Part shown: positions 35,292-43,385 of the stretch, in pieces
Numbering within the stretch: position 1 is the stretch's first letter
Layout of the letters: each line of letters starts with the position of its first letter
Source: Kushneria phyllosphaerae
GTDB taxonomy: Bacteria > Pseudomonadota > Gammaproteobacteria > Pseudomonadales > Halomonadaceae
Assembly: GCF_900312995.1 (NCBI RefSeq)
Contig: NZ_ONZI01000002.1
Location: 620,001-684,000, forward strand
DNA length: 64,000 bases
Direction: 5' to 3'
Notes under the pieces: generated by a model
Databases searched by the model: none
What the model saw: the letters and a program-made list of their open reading frames with translations, nothing else
Told to the model about the DNA's origin: nothing
Position numbers and translations under genes: made by a program

Positions 35292-36047
35292 TCACGCCAT
35301 CACCATCGTGACACCGGCGGCGGCCAGTGGCTCGGTCAGTGACGCCTGCGTACTCTTTTCCACGATGATGGTACTGGCCAGACTCAGCTCGCCGATCATG
35401 TATGGCGAGGCCGCATTGAGCTTGTCAGAAGACGCCATCACCACCGTTTCGGCGGCGTGGGCGGCCAGCGCCCGCTTCATGTAGGCCTCTTCCAGATCGC
35501 CCGTGCTCAAACCGGCAGTGGCGTGCACGCCGGTCACGCCCATGAAGTAGACATCGGCACGAATGTGCGACAGCGCTTCCATGGCGGCCGTGCCCACGGT
35601 CACGATGGAGTGCTTGAACAGCCGCCCGCCGATGATGATGACCTCAATGCCCGGATGGTTGATCAGTTCGACGGCAATGCTCGGGCTATGCGTCACCACC
35701 GTGGCGGTCAGGTCCCGCGGTAGCCGTCGGGCCATTTCCACCGCCGTGGTACCGCCATCCAGAATCACCACCTGTCCGGTAGTGACCATTTTTGCCGCCG
35801 CGGCAGCAACGGCGCGCTTGGTCTCTGATTCGATGCCCTGGCGATGAGCAAAATCCGCTACCGCAGGTGACGCCGGCAGCGCACCACCGTGTACGCGCTG
35901 CAATAGCCCTTCACCGGCCAGCTCGCGCAGATCACGCCGGATGGTGTCTTCCGAGACGCCAAAGCACTCGCTCAGGGTTTTAGCCACCACCTGCCCTTCC
36001 CGCTTCAGGCGCGCCAGAATTTCATTTTTCCGCTGATGGGTCAGCAT
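35292..36047 (-). CDS. DeoR-family regulator
   Basis: 251 residues. The winged-helix at the start (MLTHQRKNEILARLKREGQV, then CFGVSEDTIRRDLRELAGEG and VHGGALP) is the DeoR hallmark; the rest is the sugar-phosphate-sensing fold with ILDGGTTAVEMARRLP. DeoR proteins usually respond to a phosphorylated sugar and control sugar genes; none is adjacent. It is divergent from nudK. Confidence 0.9.
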   Translation of the reverse strand: MLTHQRKNEILARLKREGQVVAKTLSECFGVSEDTIRRDLRELAGEGLLQRVHGGALPASPAVADFAHRQGIESETKRAVAAAAAKMVTTGQVVILDGGTTAVEMARRLPRDLTATVVTHSPSIAVELINHPGIEVIIIGGRLFKHSIVTVGTAAMEALSHIRADVYFMGVTGVHATAGLSTGDLEEAYMKRALAAHAAETVVMASSDKLNAASPYMIGELSLASTIIVEKSTQASLTEPLAAAGVTMVMA

Positions 36048-36136
36048 GCGTCATTGGCTCTCTGCACGAATTATCTTGTTTTTGCACGAAACCGCACGAT
36101 AACATGATTTTCCCTGTCATGCCGTGAGATCCCACC

Positions 36137-36763
36137 ATGCGCGCTACCGAGCCCCGGGTAAACATCATCGAGACCAGCGTCCTGTCGGATGACTGGTACA
36201 CGCTGAAAAAAACCACCTTTGATTATCTGCGGCGGGACAACACCTGGCAGCGCCAGAGCCGGGAAACCTACGACCGTGGCAACGGCGCGACCATCCTGCT
36301 GTTCAACCGCGAACGCCAGACGGTGGTGCTGACGCGCCAGTTTCGCTTCCCCGCCTTCGTGAACAACCATCACGGCATGCTGATCGAGACCGCCGCCGGT
36401 CTGCTGGATGACGCCTCGCCAGAGGAGCGCATTCGGGCAGAAGTCGAGGAAGAGACCGGCTATCGCATTCAGCACGTCGAGAAGGTGTTTGAAGCTTTCA
36501 TGAGCCCGGGGTCGGTCACGGAGAAACTCTACTTCTTCATCGCTGATTACGACGACAGCCTGAAAACCGGCAAGGGCGGCGGGCTTGAAGATGAAGGCGA
36601 GGATATCGAGGTGCTGGAACTGCCGCTGGATGAGGCGCTGTCGATGATTCGCACCGGCGAGATTGTCGATGGCAAAACCATCATGCTGTTGCAGCATGCG
36701 GCGCTGCGAAGGGCGATGGCCAACGCGACTGGGCAAAGTGTCTCGGCAAGTGCCGATTGTTAG
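36137..36763 (+). CDS. nudK: GDP-mannose hydrolase / Nudix pyrophosphatase NudK
   Basis: 208 residues. It closely follows E. coli NudK: GLLDDASPEERIRAEVEEETGY is a Nudix box, followed by FMSPGSVTEKLYFFIADY, GGGLEDEGEDIEVLELP and IVDGKTIMLLQH, all present in NudK. NudK hydrolyses GDP-mannose to GMP and mannose-1-phosphate. The stop overlaps a decayed LysR remnant on the other strand. The DeoR gene upstream could couple it to sugar-nucleotide status (speculative). Confidence 0.85.
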   Translation: MRATEPRVNIIETSVLSDDWYTLKKTTFDYLRRDNTWQRQSRETYDRGNGATILLFNRERQTVVLTRQFRFPAFVNNHHGMLIETAAGLLDDASPEERIRAEVEEETGYRIQHVEKVFEAFMSPGSVTEKLYFFIADYDDSLKTGKGGGLEDEGEDIEVLELPLDEALSMIRTGEIVDGKTIMLLQHAALRRAMANATGQSVSASADC

Positions 36764-36847
36764 AACCCGAAGTCGTCAATGACCCGCCGAAAGGTCATTA
36801 CGGCGGGATTGTGCTCATCGCGGCGCATTATCAACGTGACACCAGTC
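36760..36847 (-). pseudogene. 3' remnant of a LysR gene
   Basis: Read on the minus strand this encodes VTLIMRRDEHNPAVMTFRRV followed by IDDFGF and stop. The intact LysR gene at 18679 ends VTLIMRIDEHNPAVMAFRRV and then LNDITFQDQM. Upstream (beyond 36850) the similarity ends. It is a small fragment of a duplicated or deleted regulator gene, abutting the end of nudK. Confidence 0.75.
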
Positions 36848-36892
36848 CCCGGGACAACGACGAGACAGCGGGCCATCGCTGTTGCCCTGCAA

Positions 36893-36926
36893 AAAGGGCG
36901 CCTCACAGGGAGGTGCCCTTTTTTCA
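36893..36926. terminator. Bidirectional terminator between nudK and rlmE
   Basis: AAGGGCGCCTC (36894-36904) pairs with GAGGTGCCCTT (36910-36920), with T runs on both sides (TTTTTT on plus, TTTTT on minus). It lies between convergent nudK and rlmE. TTCAATACCGTG is directly repeated just after it (36923-36949). Confidence 0.85.
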
Positions 36927-36999
36927 ATACCGTGTTCTTTCAATACCGTGGCGTCATGTTCAGGTCAGGGCAAATACCTCTGCTCCCTGTTGCCGTGAC

Positions 37000-37620
37000 C
37001 TAACCCTTGAAGCCCTTGCCCACCAGATAAACCTCTCTGGACCGAGGCCGCGACGCCTCGGGTTTGCGAATGACCACCTTCTCAAAGGAAGTGCGCACAT
37101 CCTTGAGAAATTCCTCCGAGCCTTCGCCCTGGAACACCTTGACCGCATAGTGCCCGCCCGGCTTGAGCACGCGCCGGACCATATCAAGCGTCAGCTCCAC
37201 CAGGTACATGGACGAGGCCTGATCCGCAGCCCCCACGCCACTGATATTGGGGGCAATATCAGACACGACCAGGTCGACCTGCCGGCCGTCAATCTGCGCG
37301 AGAAGCTGCTCGAAGACGTCATCTTCCGTGAAGTCGCCCTGAATGAAATCAACGTTTTCAAGGACGTCCATGGGCAGGATATCGGTGGCAATCACCCGGC
37401 CCTTGTCGCCCACGATTCGGCCCGCAACCTGCGACCAGCCGCCCGGCGCGGAACCCAGGTCCATGACGAGCATCCCGGGGTGGATGAGCTTGTCCTTCTC
37501 GTTGAGCTCGATCAGCTTGTAGCTGGAGCGCGAGCGCAGGCCATCCTTCTGGGCGCGTTTGACGAAGGGGTCGTTGACGTGTTCATCGAGCCAACGACGG
37601 CTGCTTTTGGAGTGTTTCAT
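37000..37620 (-). CDS. rlmE: 23S rRNA 2'-O-methyltransferase RlmE (FtsJ/RrmJ)
   Basis: 206 residues, close to the E. coli length of 209. It methylates U2552 of 23S rRNA with S-adenosylmethionine. The N-terminus [20 protein letters not shown], the SAM site [11 protein letters not shown], and the catalytic K-D-K-E set (start region lysine, [20 protein letters not shown]) are all present. The start at 37620 is chosen over 37635 by similarity. TATAAT (minus, 37692-37697) lies 70 bases upstream. Unlike in many gammaproteobacteria, ftsH does not follow it; a terminator does. Confidence 0.95.
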   Translation of the reverse strand: MKHSKSSRRWLDEHVNDPFVKRAQKDGLRSRSSYKLIELNEKDKLIHPGMLVMDLGSAPGGWSQVAGRIVGDKGRVIATDILPMDVLENVDFIQGDFTEDDVFEQLLAQIDGRQVDLVVSDIAPNISGVGAADQASSMYLVELTLDMVRRVLKPGGHYAVKVFQGEGSEEFLKDVRTSFEKVVIRKPEASRPRSREVYLVGKGFKG

Positions 37621-37750
37621 GTTGGAGCCAACCACAAAAATCGGGTGAGACCCGAGCGCGAGGCTGCGCTGCGGGGGACAAACTGGCGGCGATTATAGCG
37701 GATACGGGCAGTGAACGCGCCCGTCCCCGACAGGGCGTCAACGCCATCTC

Positions 37751-37779
37751 CTGACAGGCCCACCGCCGCCGGGTACAAT
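37751..37779 (+). promoter_or_regulatory. Sigma-70-type promoter of the FAD oxidoreductase gene
   Basis: CTGACA (37751-37756), a 17-bp spacer and TACAAT (37774-37779) make a good promoter 75 bases before the start at 37855. Confidence 0.65.
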
Positions 37780-37854
37780 TCGCCATCGACTGTCTTCCCC
37801 ATCGATTATCTTCCCTACCCTTTCTCTGCCGGGGTCACCGGCCAGGACGCCTTC

Positions 37855-39501
37855 ATGATTCGTATCAACGAACTCTCTCTGCCTCTGGATCATTCTGATG
37901 ATGCGCTGCGCCGTGCCATCGTCAAGCGCCTGAACATTCGCGATGCGGATCTGCTGGACTTCACGGTCTTCAAGCGCAGCTACGATGCCCGCAAGAAGAA
38001 CAGTGCCATCCTGTTCATCTACATCGTCGATCTGGAAGTCCGTGATGAAGGCAAGGTTCTGGCGCGCTTTAAAAACGATCTGCATGTGCGCCCTGCGCCG
38101 GATACCCGGTATTACCCCGTGGCCGAGGCGCCGGCGAATCTCGAAGCGCGTCCACTGGTGATTGGTTTTGGCCCCTGCGGCCTGTTTGCCGCCCTGCTGC
38201 TCGCCCAGATGGGGTTCAAGCCCATCGTGCTGGAGCGTGGCAAGAACGTGCGCAGCCGCACGAAGGACACCTGGGCACTGTGGCGCAAGAAGGTCCTGAG
38301 CCCTGAATCCAACGTGCAGTTCGGTGAAGGCGGTGCCGGCCTCTTTTCGGACGGCAAGCTGTACAGCCAGATCAAGGACCCGAAGTTCTACGCGCGCAAG
38401 GTGATGCACGAGTTCGTGCGGGCCGGCGCGCCCGAAGAAATCATGTACGTCAACAAGCCTCATATCGGCACGTTTCGCCTCACGGGGGTCGTGGCGAAGA
38501 TGCGTGAAGAAATCATTGCGCTTGGCGGTGAGGTGCGCTTTGAAAGTCGGGTGACGGATCTGGTGCTCGACAACGGTCAGGTCGAAGGTGCGGTGCTGGC
38601 CAATGGTGAAACGCTGCATAGCCGTCATGTGATCCTCGCGCTGGGCCACAGCTCGCGCGACACCTTTCGCATGCTGCACCGCCAGGGGGTTCACATCGAG
38701 GCCAAGCCCTTCGCCATTGGTTTTCGCATCGAGCATCCGCAGGGCATGATCGACAAGGCACGCCTGGGCAAGTATGCAGGCCACCCGGCGCTGGGCGCGG
38801 CGGACTACAAACTGGTTCATCACGCCAAAAACGGCCGTGCAGTCTACAGCTTCTGCATGTGCCCCGGTGGCACGGTGGTCGCGGCCACGTCCGAGCCGGG
38901 CCGCGTCGTGACTAACGGCATGAGCCAGTATTCGCGCAACGAGCGCAACGCCAACTCCGGTATCGTGGTCGGCATCACTCCCGAACAGGACTTCCCGGGC
39001 GATGCGCTGGCCGGGGTAGAGCTACAGGAGCGCCTGGAAGAACGGGCCTATGAACTGGGGGGCAGCGACTATTGTGCGCCCGCGCAGCTGGTGGGCGACT
39101 TTATCCGCGGCGTGCCGTCCAGCGAGTTCGGCGAAATCGAGCCTTCCTATCAGCCGGGCGTGCGCCTGGGCGACCTCGGACCTTCCCTGCCGGCGTTCGC
39201 CATCGACGCGATCCGCGAAGCGCTGCCGGCCTTCGGCAGGAAGATTCGCGGATTTGACCGCGACAATGCGATCCTGACGGGAATCGAGACACGCACTTCC
39301 TCCCCCGTGCGGATCACCCGCCATCACGATACGCTCCAGAGCCTGAATATTCGCGGCCTTTATCCGGCCGGCGAAGGTGCAGGCTACGCGGGCGGCATCC
39401 TGTCGGCGGGCGTGGATGGCATCAAGGTCGCGGAGGCGCTGGCAAAGGCGCTGCTGTCTGACATGGACGCCGCCACTGCGCCAGCCCGGGCCGCTGGCTG
39501 A
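37855..39501 (+). CDS. FAD-dependent oxidoreductase (HI0933/BaiN-like dehydrogenase family)
   Basis: 548 residues. The start at 37855 (MIRINELSLPLDHSDDALRR) has AGGA upstream. An N-terminal alpha/beta domain of about 95 residues precedes the FAD-binding motif VIGFGPCGLFAALLLAQMG. Further signature segments are VQFGEGGAGLFSDGKLYSQI, CMCPGGTVVAATSEPG and the C-terminal FAD contact YPAGEGAGYAGGILSAGVDG. This conserved bacterial flavoprotein family has no settled reaction. It is followed, with TGATG overlap, by an RNA methyltransferase gene. Confidence 0.85.
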   Translation: MIRINELSLPLDHSDDALRRAIVKRLNIRDADLLDFTVFKRSYDARKKNSAILFIYIVDLEVRDEGKVLARFKNDLHVRPAPDTRYYPVAEAPANLEARPLVIGFGPCGLFAALLLAQMGFKPIVLERGKNVRSRTKDTWALWRKKVLSPESNVQFGEGGAGLFSDGKLYSQIKDPKFYARKVMHEFVRAGAPEEIMYVNKPHIGTFRLTGVVAKMREEIIALGGEVRFESRVTDLVLDNGQVEGAVLANGETLHSRHVILALGHSSRDTFRMLHRQGVHIEAKPFAIGFRIEHPQGMIDKARLGKYAGHPALGAADYKLVHHAKNGRAVYSFCMCPGGTVVAATSEPGRVVTNGMSQYSRNERNANSGIVVGITPEQDFPGDALAGVELQERLEERAYELGGSDYCAPAQLVGDFIRGVPSSEFGEIEPSYQPGVRLGDLGPSLPAFAIDAIREALPAFGRKIRGFDRDNAILTGIETRTSSPVRITRHHDTLQSLNIRGLYPAGEGAGYAGGILSAGVDGIKVAEALAKALLSDMDAATAPARAAG

Positions 39502-40232
39502 TGAAGTTCGACGACATCAAGAAACTCCACCAGAAGAAATACCGCGCCGAGTTCGGCCACTTTCTGGTGGAGGGTGAACATCTGGTACTGGAGCTGCAGA
39601 AAGCGGCCGCGCACAACCCGCAGCTCCAGCGCGCAGAGCTGTATGTCACCGAGACGCATGCCCGGTGGGAAAGCCCGTTCAGGACACACGTCATCAGTGA
39701 CCGCCAGATGGCACAGATCGCCGATACCAAAACCCCGCAGGGCATCATCGCGCTGGTGCCGATCCCCGACACCCCGGCGGAGGCGTCCGATACCGGGCGT
39801 GCGGTGTATCTGCATGAAATCCAGGACCCGGGCAATCTGGGTACTATCCTGCGCACGCTTGCGTGGTTCGGCGGCTTTCGCTGCCTGCTGAGCCCGGGGA
39901 GCGTCGACCCCTATAATCCCAAGGTCGTGCGCGCGAGCATGGGCGCAATCTTCCATGCGCCGCTGGAACTGGATGTCCCGCTGGCGTCGCTTTCCGATCG
40001 CTTCACGCGCATCGCCTGCCTGGATATGCAGGGCGAGCCGCTTCACTCGCCGGATTTTGGCGCCTGTGACTGTTACCTGTTCGGCAACGAAGCCCGCGGC
40101 GTGCCCCGTGACCAGCTGAGCGCGCTCGGCGCACAGCCCTTCACGATTCCCGGGTGCGGTGCCATCGAGTCACTGAATCTGGCCGCGACGGTCAACATGT
40201 GTGCGTATGAGCTGAGTCGGCCAGGGCGCTGA
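39501..40232 (+). CDS. SpoU/TrmH-family RNA 2'-O-methyltransferase
   Basis: 243 residues. An N-terminal substrate-binding domain (KKYRAEFGHFLVEGEHLVLE) precedes a SPOUT knot with HEIQDPGNLGTILRTLAWFG, LFGNEARGVPRD and the final motif IPGCGAIESLNLAATVNMCAYE, the classical motifs 1, 2 and 3. It should methylate a ribose in rRNA or tRNA; the target cannot be told. It shares one base with the preceding stop, so translation is coupled. Confidence 0.88.
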   Translation: MKFDDIKKLHQKKYRAEFGHFLVEGEHLVLELQKAAAHNPQLQRAELYVTETHARWESPFRTHVISDRQMAQIADTKTPQGIIALVPIPDTPAEASDTGRAVYLHEIQDPGNLGTILRTLAWFGGFRCLLSPGSVDPYNPKVVRASMGAIFHAPLELDVPLASLSDRFTRIACLDMQGEPLHSPDFGACDCYLFGNEARGVPRDQLSALGAQPFTIPGCGAIESLNLAATVNMCAYELSRPGR

Positions 40233-40291
40233 GTAGCCCATACGTTGCTTTGGAAAAAGGGGGCCTTCCCAAAAGCTCCCTTCTCGATAGG

Positions 40292-40529
40292 CTGTTTGTC
40301 AGCCCGGACCATCAGCGCTGTGGCATAGCGAATGTTCTACTGGCCATGGTGGAACAGGACGCCCTGTTACCAAGAGATAACGCGCTTGACCACCAATGCC
40401 ACCCTGACCGCCCTGCCCTTTTTTGAAGCTCAGGGGTTTTTGGTCATTCGGGCAAGGGAGATAAAGCGGCGGAGTCAGGTGTTCAGGAATTTTTGGATGG
40501 AGAAAACTACTGCTTCAGTCGAGCATTAA
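40292..40529 (+). pseudogene. Decayed C-terminal half of a GNAT acetyltransferase
   Basis: LFVSPDHQRCGIANVLLAMV (from 40292) and, in another frame from about 40383, LTTNATLTALPFFEAQGFLV followed by IRAREIKRRSQVFRNFWMEK match the intact GNAT gene at 25438. A frameshift lies near 40380 and no N-terminal half precedes it. It forms the left border of the restriction island. Confidence 0.8.
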
Positions 40530-40571
40530 AGATTACGAAATAACAATCTATATTTTGATGCATAACTTGCA

Positions 40572-40597
40572 AAAAATGCCTGCTTTATAAAGCAGGC
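40572..40597 (-). terminator. Terminator of the hsd operon
   Basis: GCCTGCTTTATAAAGCAGGC (40578-40597) is a perfect 20-bp palindrome. On the minus strand it is followed by ATTTTTTG. It is 36 bases past the hsdM stop. Confidence 0.88.
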
Positions 40598-40632
40598 GAT
40601 CTTTAACTCAAGCTCCTACAAATACCAAACCA

Positions 40633-42243
40633 TTAAATTGGGGGCAAGCCAAGCTCTTTTAGAAAAAAATTATGCGTTTCTCTGGCTTCCTTAATTCGAG
40701 TCTCAATATCACTCAACTGAGTATGAACAGCTTTTAAATCTATTTCTTTTTCAGCTGCTGCAATGCTGACATAACGAGAGATGTTGAGATTATAATCGTT
40801 CCTTTCAATCTCCTCCATGTCTACACGGCGGGCATAGCGCTCGCTACTTTCAGGTCTCTGCTGGTAAGTGTCAATGATCTTGTCGATATGATCCGGCAAA
40901 AGCTGATTTTGACGCTTGCCCTTCACGTAATGCTCACTGGCATTGATAAAAAGAACGTCATTGGGTTTCTTGCATTTTTTTAGTACCAGAATACACACTG
41001 GGATACCGGTGGAGAAAAACAAATTGCTAGGTAGGCCGATAACCGTGTCTATATGGCCGCTCTTGAGCAGCTTGGTGCGGATACGGCTCTCGACGCCACC
41101 TCGGAAGAGGACACCGTGAGGCAGAATAATAGCCATAGTGCCTTCTTCGCCGAGGAAGTGAAATCCGTGCAGCAGGAAGGCGAAATCTGCGGCAGACTTG
41201 GGCGCCAAGCCATAGCTTTTGAAGCGGAAGTCTTCGCCAAGCGCTTCATTAGGCTGCCAGCGGTAGCTAAAGGGTGGATTGGCCACCACCGCGTCGCACT
41301 GAAGTTTCTTAGCCGGGTTCATCTCGTTGAGTAGGTCCCAGTCGTTGGTTAGAGAGTCACCGTGATGAATTTCGAACTCACTATCCTTGACACCATGGAG
41401 CAGCATGTTCATGCGCGCCAAGTTGTAGGTAGTAATGTTCTTTTCTTGGCCGTAGATTTTTCCAATGCCGTGCGGCCCAACCTGGTTGCGAACGTTAAGC
41501 AACAGCGAGCCGGAGCCGCAGGCGAGGTCCAGCACATTGTTGAGCTTGTTTTTCTTACCGGTTGAAGGATCTTGACTATCCAACGTGACAATACGCGATA
41601 GGATAGTGGAAACGCTTTGCGGAGTATAAAACTCTCCGGCCTTTTTGCCGGACCCGGCAGCGAACTGGCTGATCAGGTACTCGTAAGCATCTCCGAGGGT
41701 GTCGCTATCGGTAGAAAAGTCGGCGATGCCCTCGGCGATCTTTGTGAGGATGGTACAGAGCTTATCGTTGCGTGCCTTCGGTGTTCTGCCCAGTTTCTCC
41801 GAATTAAGGTTGATCTCGGAAAACAGCCCCTGAAAGGTGCTTGCAAATGATTGGTTCTCAATGTAATTGAAGCCGCGCTCTAGGGTTTGCAACAGCTCTG
41901 CGTCTTGGGTGCGGGCACGTTCGTAAATGCTGCTCCACAGATAATCCGGATGAATTACGTAATGCACCTTACGTCGCATCTGCTTCTCAAAGGCGGGCAC
42001 ATCCTCGGCGTTGCCCGCGTACCAGATAGCCAGTGGTGCACGCCGCTCTTCTTTTTCATCAAACTTGGGATAGTCCGCCCCTAGTTCCTTTTTCGCTGCT
42101 GCCTCGAAATTATCAGAAAGGTAGCGCAGAAACAGAAACGACAGCATATAGTCGCGGAAATCGTCGGCGTTCATGGCGCCACGCAAGTCGTCGGCAATAG
42201 CCCAAAGGGTTTTGCCCAGTTGACTCAGTTGAGATTTAGTCAT
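40633..42243 (-). CDS. hsdM: Type I restriction-modification DNA methyltransferase subunit HsdM
   Basis: 536 residues. It methylates adenine in the recognition sequence as part of the HsdM2S1 complex. The N-terminal helical domain (LSQLGKTLWAIADDLRGAMN) is followed by EFYTPQSVS, the SAM site DLACGSGSLL and the catalytic NPPF in AVVANPPFSY. All motifs look intact. Its ATG overlaps the stop of the ATPase gene (ATGA). It is last in the operon, so restriction and nuclease subunits are transcribed before it. Confidence 0.95.
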   Translation of the reverse strand: MTKSQLSQLGKTLWAIADDLRGAMNADDFRDYMLSFLFLRYLSDNFEAAAKKELGADYPKFDEKEERRAPLAIWYAGNAEDVPAFEKQMRRKVHYVIHPDYLWSSIYERARTQDAELLQTLERGFNYIENQSFASTFQGLFSEINLNSEKLGRTPKARNDKLCTILTKIAEGIADFSTDSDTLGDAYEYLISQFAAGSGKKAGEFYTPQSVSTILSRIVTLDSQDPSTGKKNKLNNVLDLACGSGSLLLNVRNQVGPHGIGKIYGQEKNITTYNLARMNMLLHGVKDSEFEIHHGDSLTNDWDLLNEMNPAKKLQCDAVVANPPFSYRWQPNEALGEDFRFKSYGLAPKSAADFAFLLHGFHFLGEEGTMAIILPHGVLFRGGVESRIRTKLLKSGHIDTVIGLPSNLFFSTGIPVCILVLKKCKKPNDVLFINASEHYVKGKRQNQLLPDHIDKIIDTYQQRPESSERYARRVDMEEIERNDYNLNISRYVSIAAAEKEIDLKAVHTQLSDIETRIKEARETHNFFLKELGLPPI

Positions 42244-43385
42244 GGGGTATTCCTTGGAGCAATATCTTCAACCAATTTTGGAAGATCGAACTTGTATCGA
42301 TTTAAGAACGCCTCCAAGATACGTCCAAATAATTCTTTATTATCATCCATCATTTTAACCGGTTCATAGAGAGCATATTTACCGTGACTAAGAAGATTAA
42401 GGGCTCGATTATAAAGAATTTCATCATCTAAATCTCGCAAGCAAATATTAATATCCGTATGACCAAAAAAACTTGCCGTTTTTTCTAAGATACTGCGTAA
42501 GGCATTAAAGTGATGGGTATAAAGGTGGCCGGATTCTACAGCTTTCTGAAGCTCAGAGAGGCTAGCAACGTGATGAAAGAAAGGTGTGTCATCAGTAGCG
42601 CGAAGGGTATAGACACCCTTGCCATTAGGACGATGGAGAAAGTAGCGCTTTAGCTTTACACTTTCCAATCCTTCTTTCCTTCGGCTTAGCTCATTACACA
42701 TAACATTAAAAAATAGTGCGTGATGCGATGAAAATACGGTTTTTATTGGTGCAGCTTTTCCTTGATCATCCTTTCGATTCGATGCTTTTCGTAGCATTTC
42801 TGCCAAGTCACAAGCGACGGCAATCGCATTATTGTCATCAAGTGAAGAAATTGGATCGTCAATATACAGGTACTTCACCCACCGATAAGACTCATGCCCA
42901 TCTAGAACACGCTCGCAAATCGACATAAAAAGACACCAGATAAAAATATTCTCCTCACCCCTTGATATCTTTATATTTTCTTCTTCACCCTTGCGAAACC
43001 TAACAGTCCAAGTTTCATAGTCAATATCAAACTCAAATTCGGCATAACGACTTAGATAAGTAGCTATAGTTTCATCGAGAGCCAAATCCTTCAGACCATA
43101 GAAAAACTTAGACTCTGAATTAATTTTTAGGTGGCGATCGCGATCTTCTGGTAGATCGTTGTGCCAAATAAAAAGATCTTCAGTAAAAGCATTAAAATAG
43201 AGAGAGTCAGCTTGGCCTCTATTTTTTTTCTTGCCACGCTCCTTGAAATCCATGGAAAGGCGGGTTTTTCCTGTTCTATTGTACGCAAATAGAAGAATGC
43301 ATTGAACACCCTCCAGATCGCTACGCAGCTTGTTAGCCAAACTACGCAAGCTTTGATATCGATGGATTGCAGGCTTATTACTCAT
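42240..43385 (-). CDS. PrrC/RloC-like ABC-ATPase, probable anticodon nuclease guarding the type I system
   Basis: 381 residues, between hsdS and hsdM with four-base overlaps on both sides. The ATPase parts are a Walker A-like LLFAYNRTGKTRLS (residues 31-44), an ABC signature-like KISRGEEN (139-146), Walker B YLYIDDPISSLDD (172-184) and an H-loop VFSSHHALFF (217-226). The C-terminal domain has R297-x3-E301 and H334, and R327-x6-H334 fits the HEPN RNase motif. PrrC uses an Arg-Glu-His triad with almost the same spacing (one residue different). PrrC cleaves tRNA-Lys when a phage blocks the associated type I enzyme; this role is inferred. The usual glycine after Asn in Walker A is Arg37. The gene is A/T-rich. 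It could otherwise be an uncharacterised regulatory ATPase. Confidence 0.75.
   Translation of the reverse strand: MSNKPAIHRYQSLRSLANKLRSDLEGVQCILLFAYNRTGKTRLSMDFKERGKKKNRGQADSLYFNAFTEDLFIWHNDLPEDRDRHLKINSESKFFYGLKDLALDETIATYLSRYAEFEFDIDYETWTVRFRKGEEENIKISRGEENIFIWCLFMSICERVLDGHESYRWVKYLYIDDPISSLDDNNAIAVACDLAEMLRKASNRKDDQGKAAPIKTVFSSHHALFFNVMCNELSRRKEGLESVKLKRYFLHRPNGKGVYTLRATDDTPFFHHVASLSELQKAVESGHLYTHHFNALRSILEKTASFFGHTDINICLRDLDDEILYNRALNLLSHGKYALYEPVKMMDDNKELFGRILEAFLNRYKFDLPKLVEDIAPRNTP

Noticed and set aside
35270..35293. Inverted repeat GAATTTCC / GGGAATTC between LysR and DeoR genes
   Set aside because: Short and without a T run, so a terminator or operator role cannot be supported.
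40233..40291. Terminator after the SpoU methyltransferase (AAGGGGGC / GCTCCCTT)
   Set aside because: Imperfect stem, mismatched centre and no T run; left out of the feature list.
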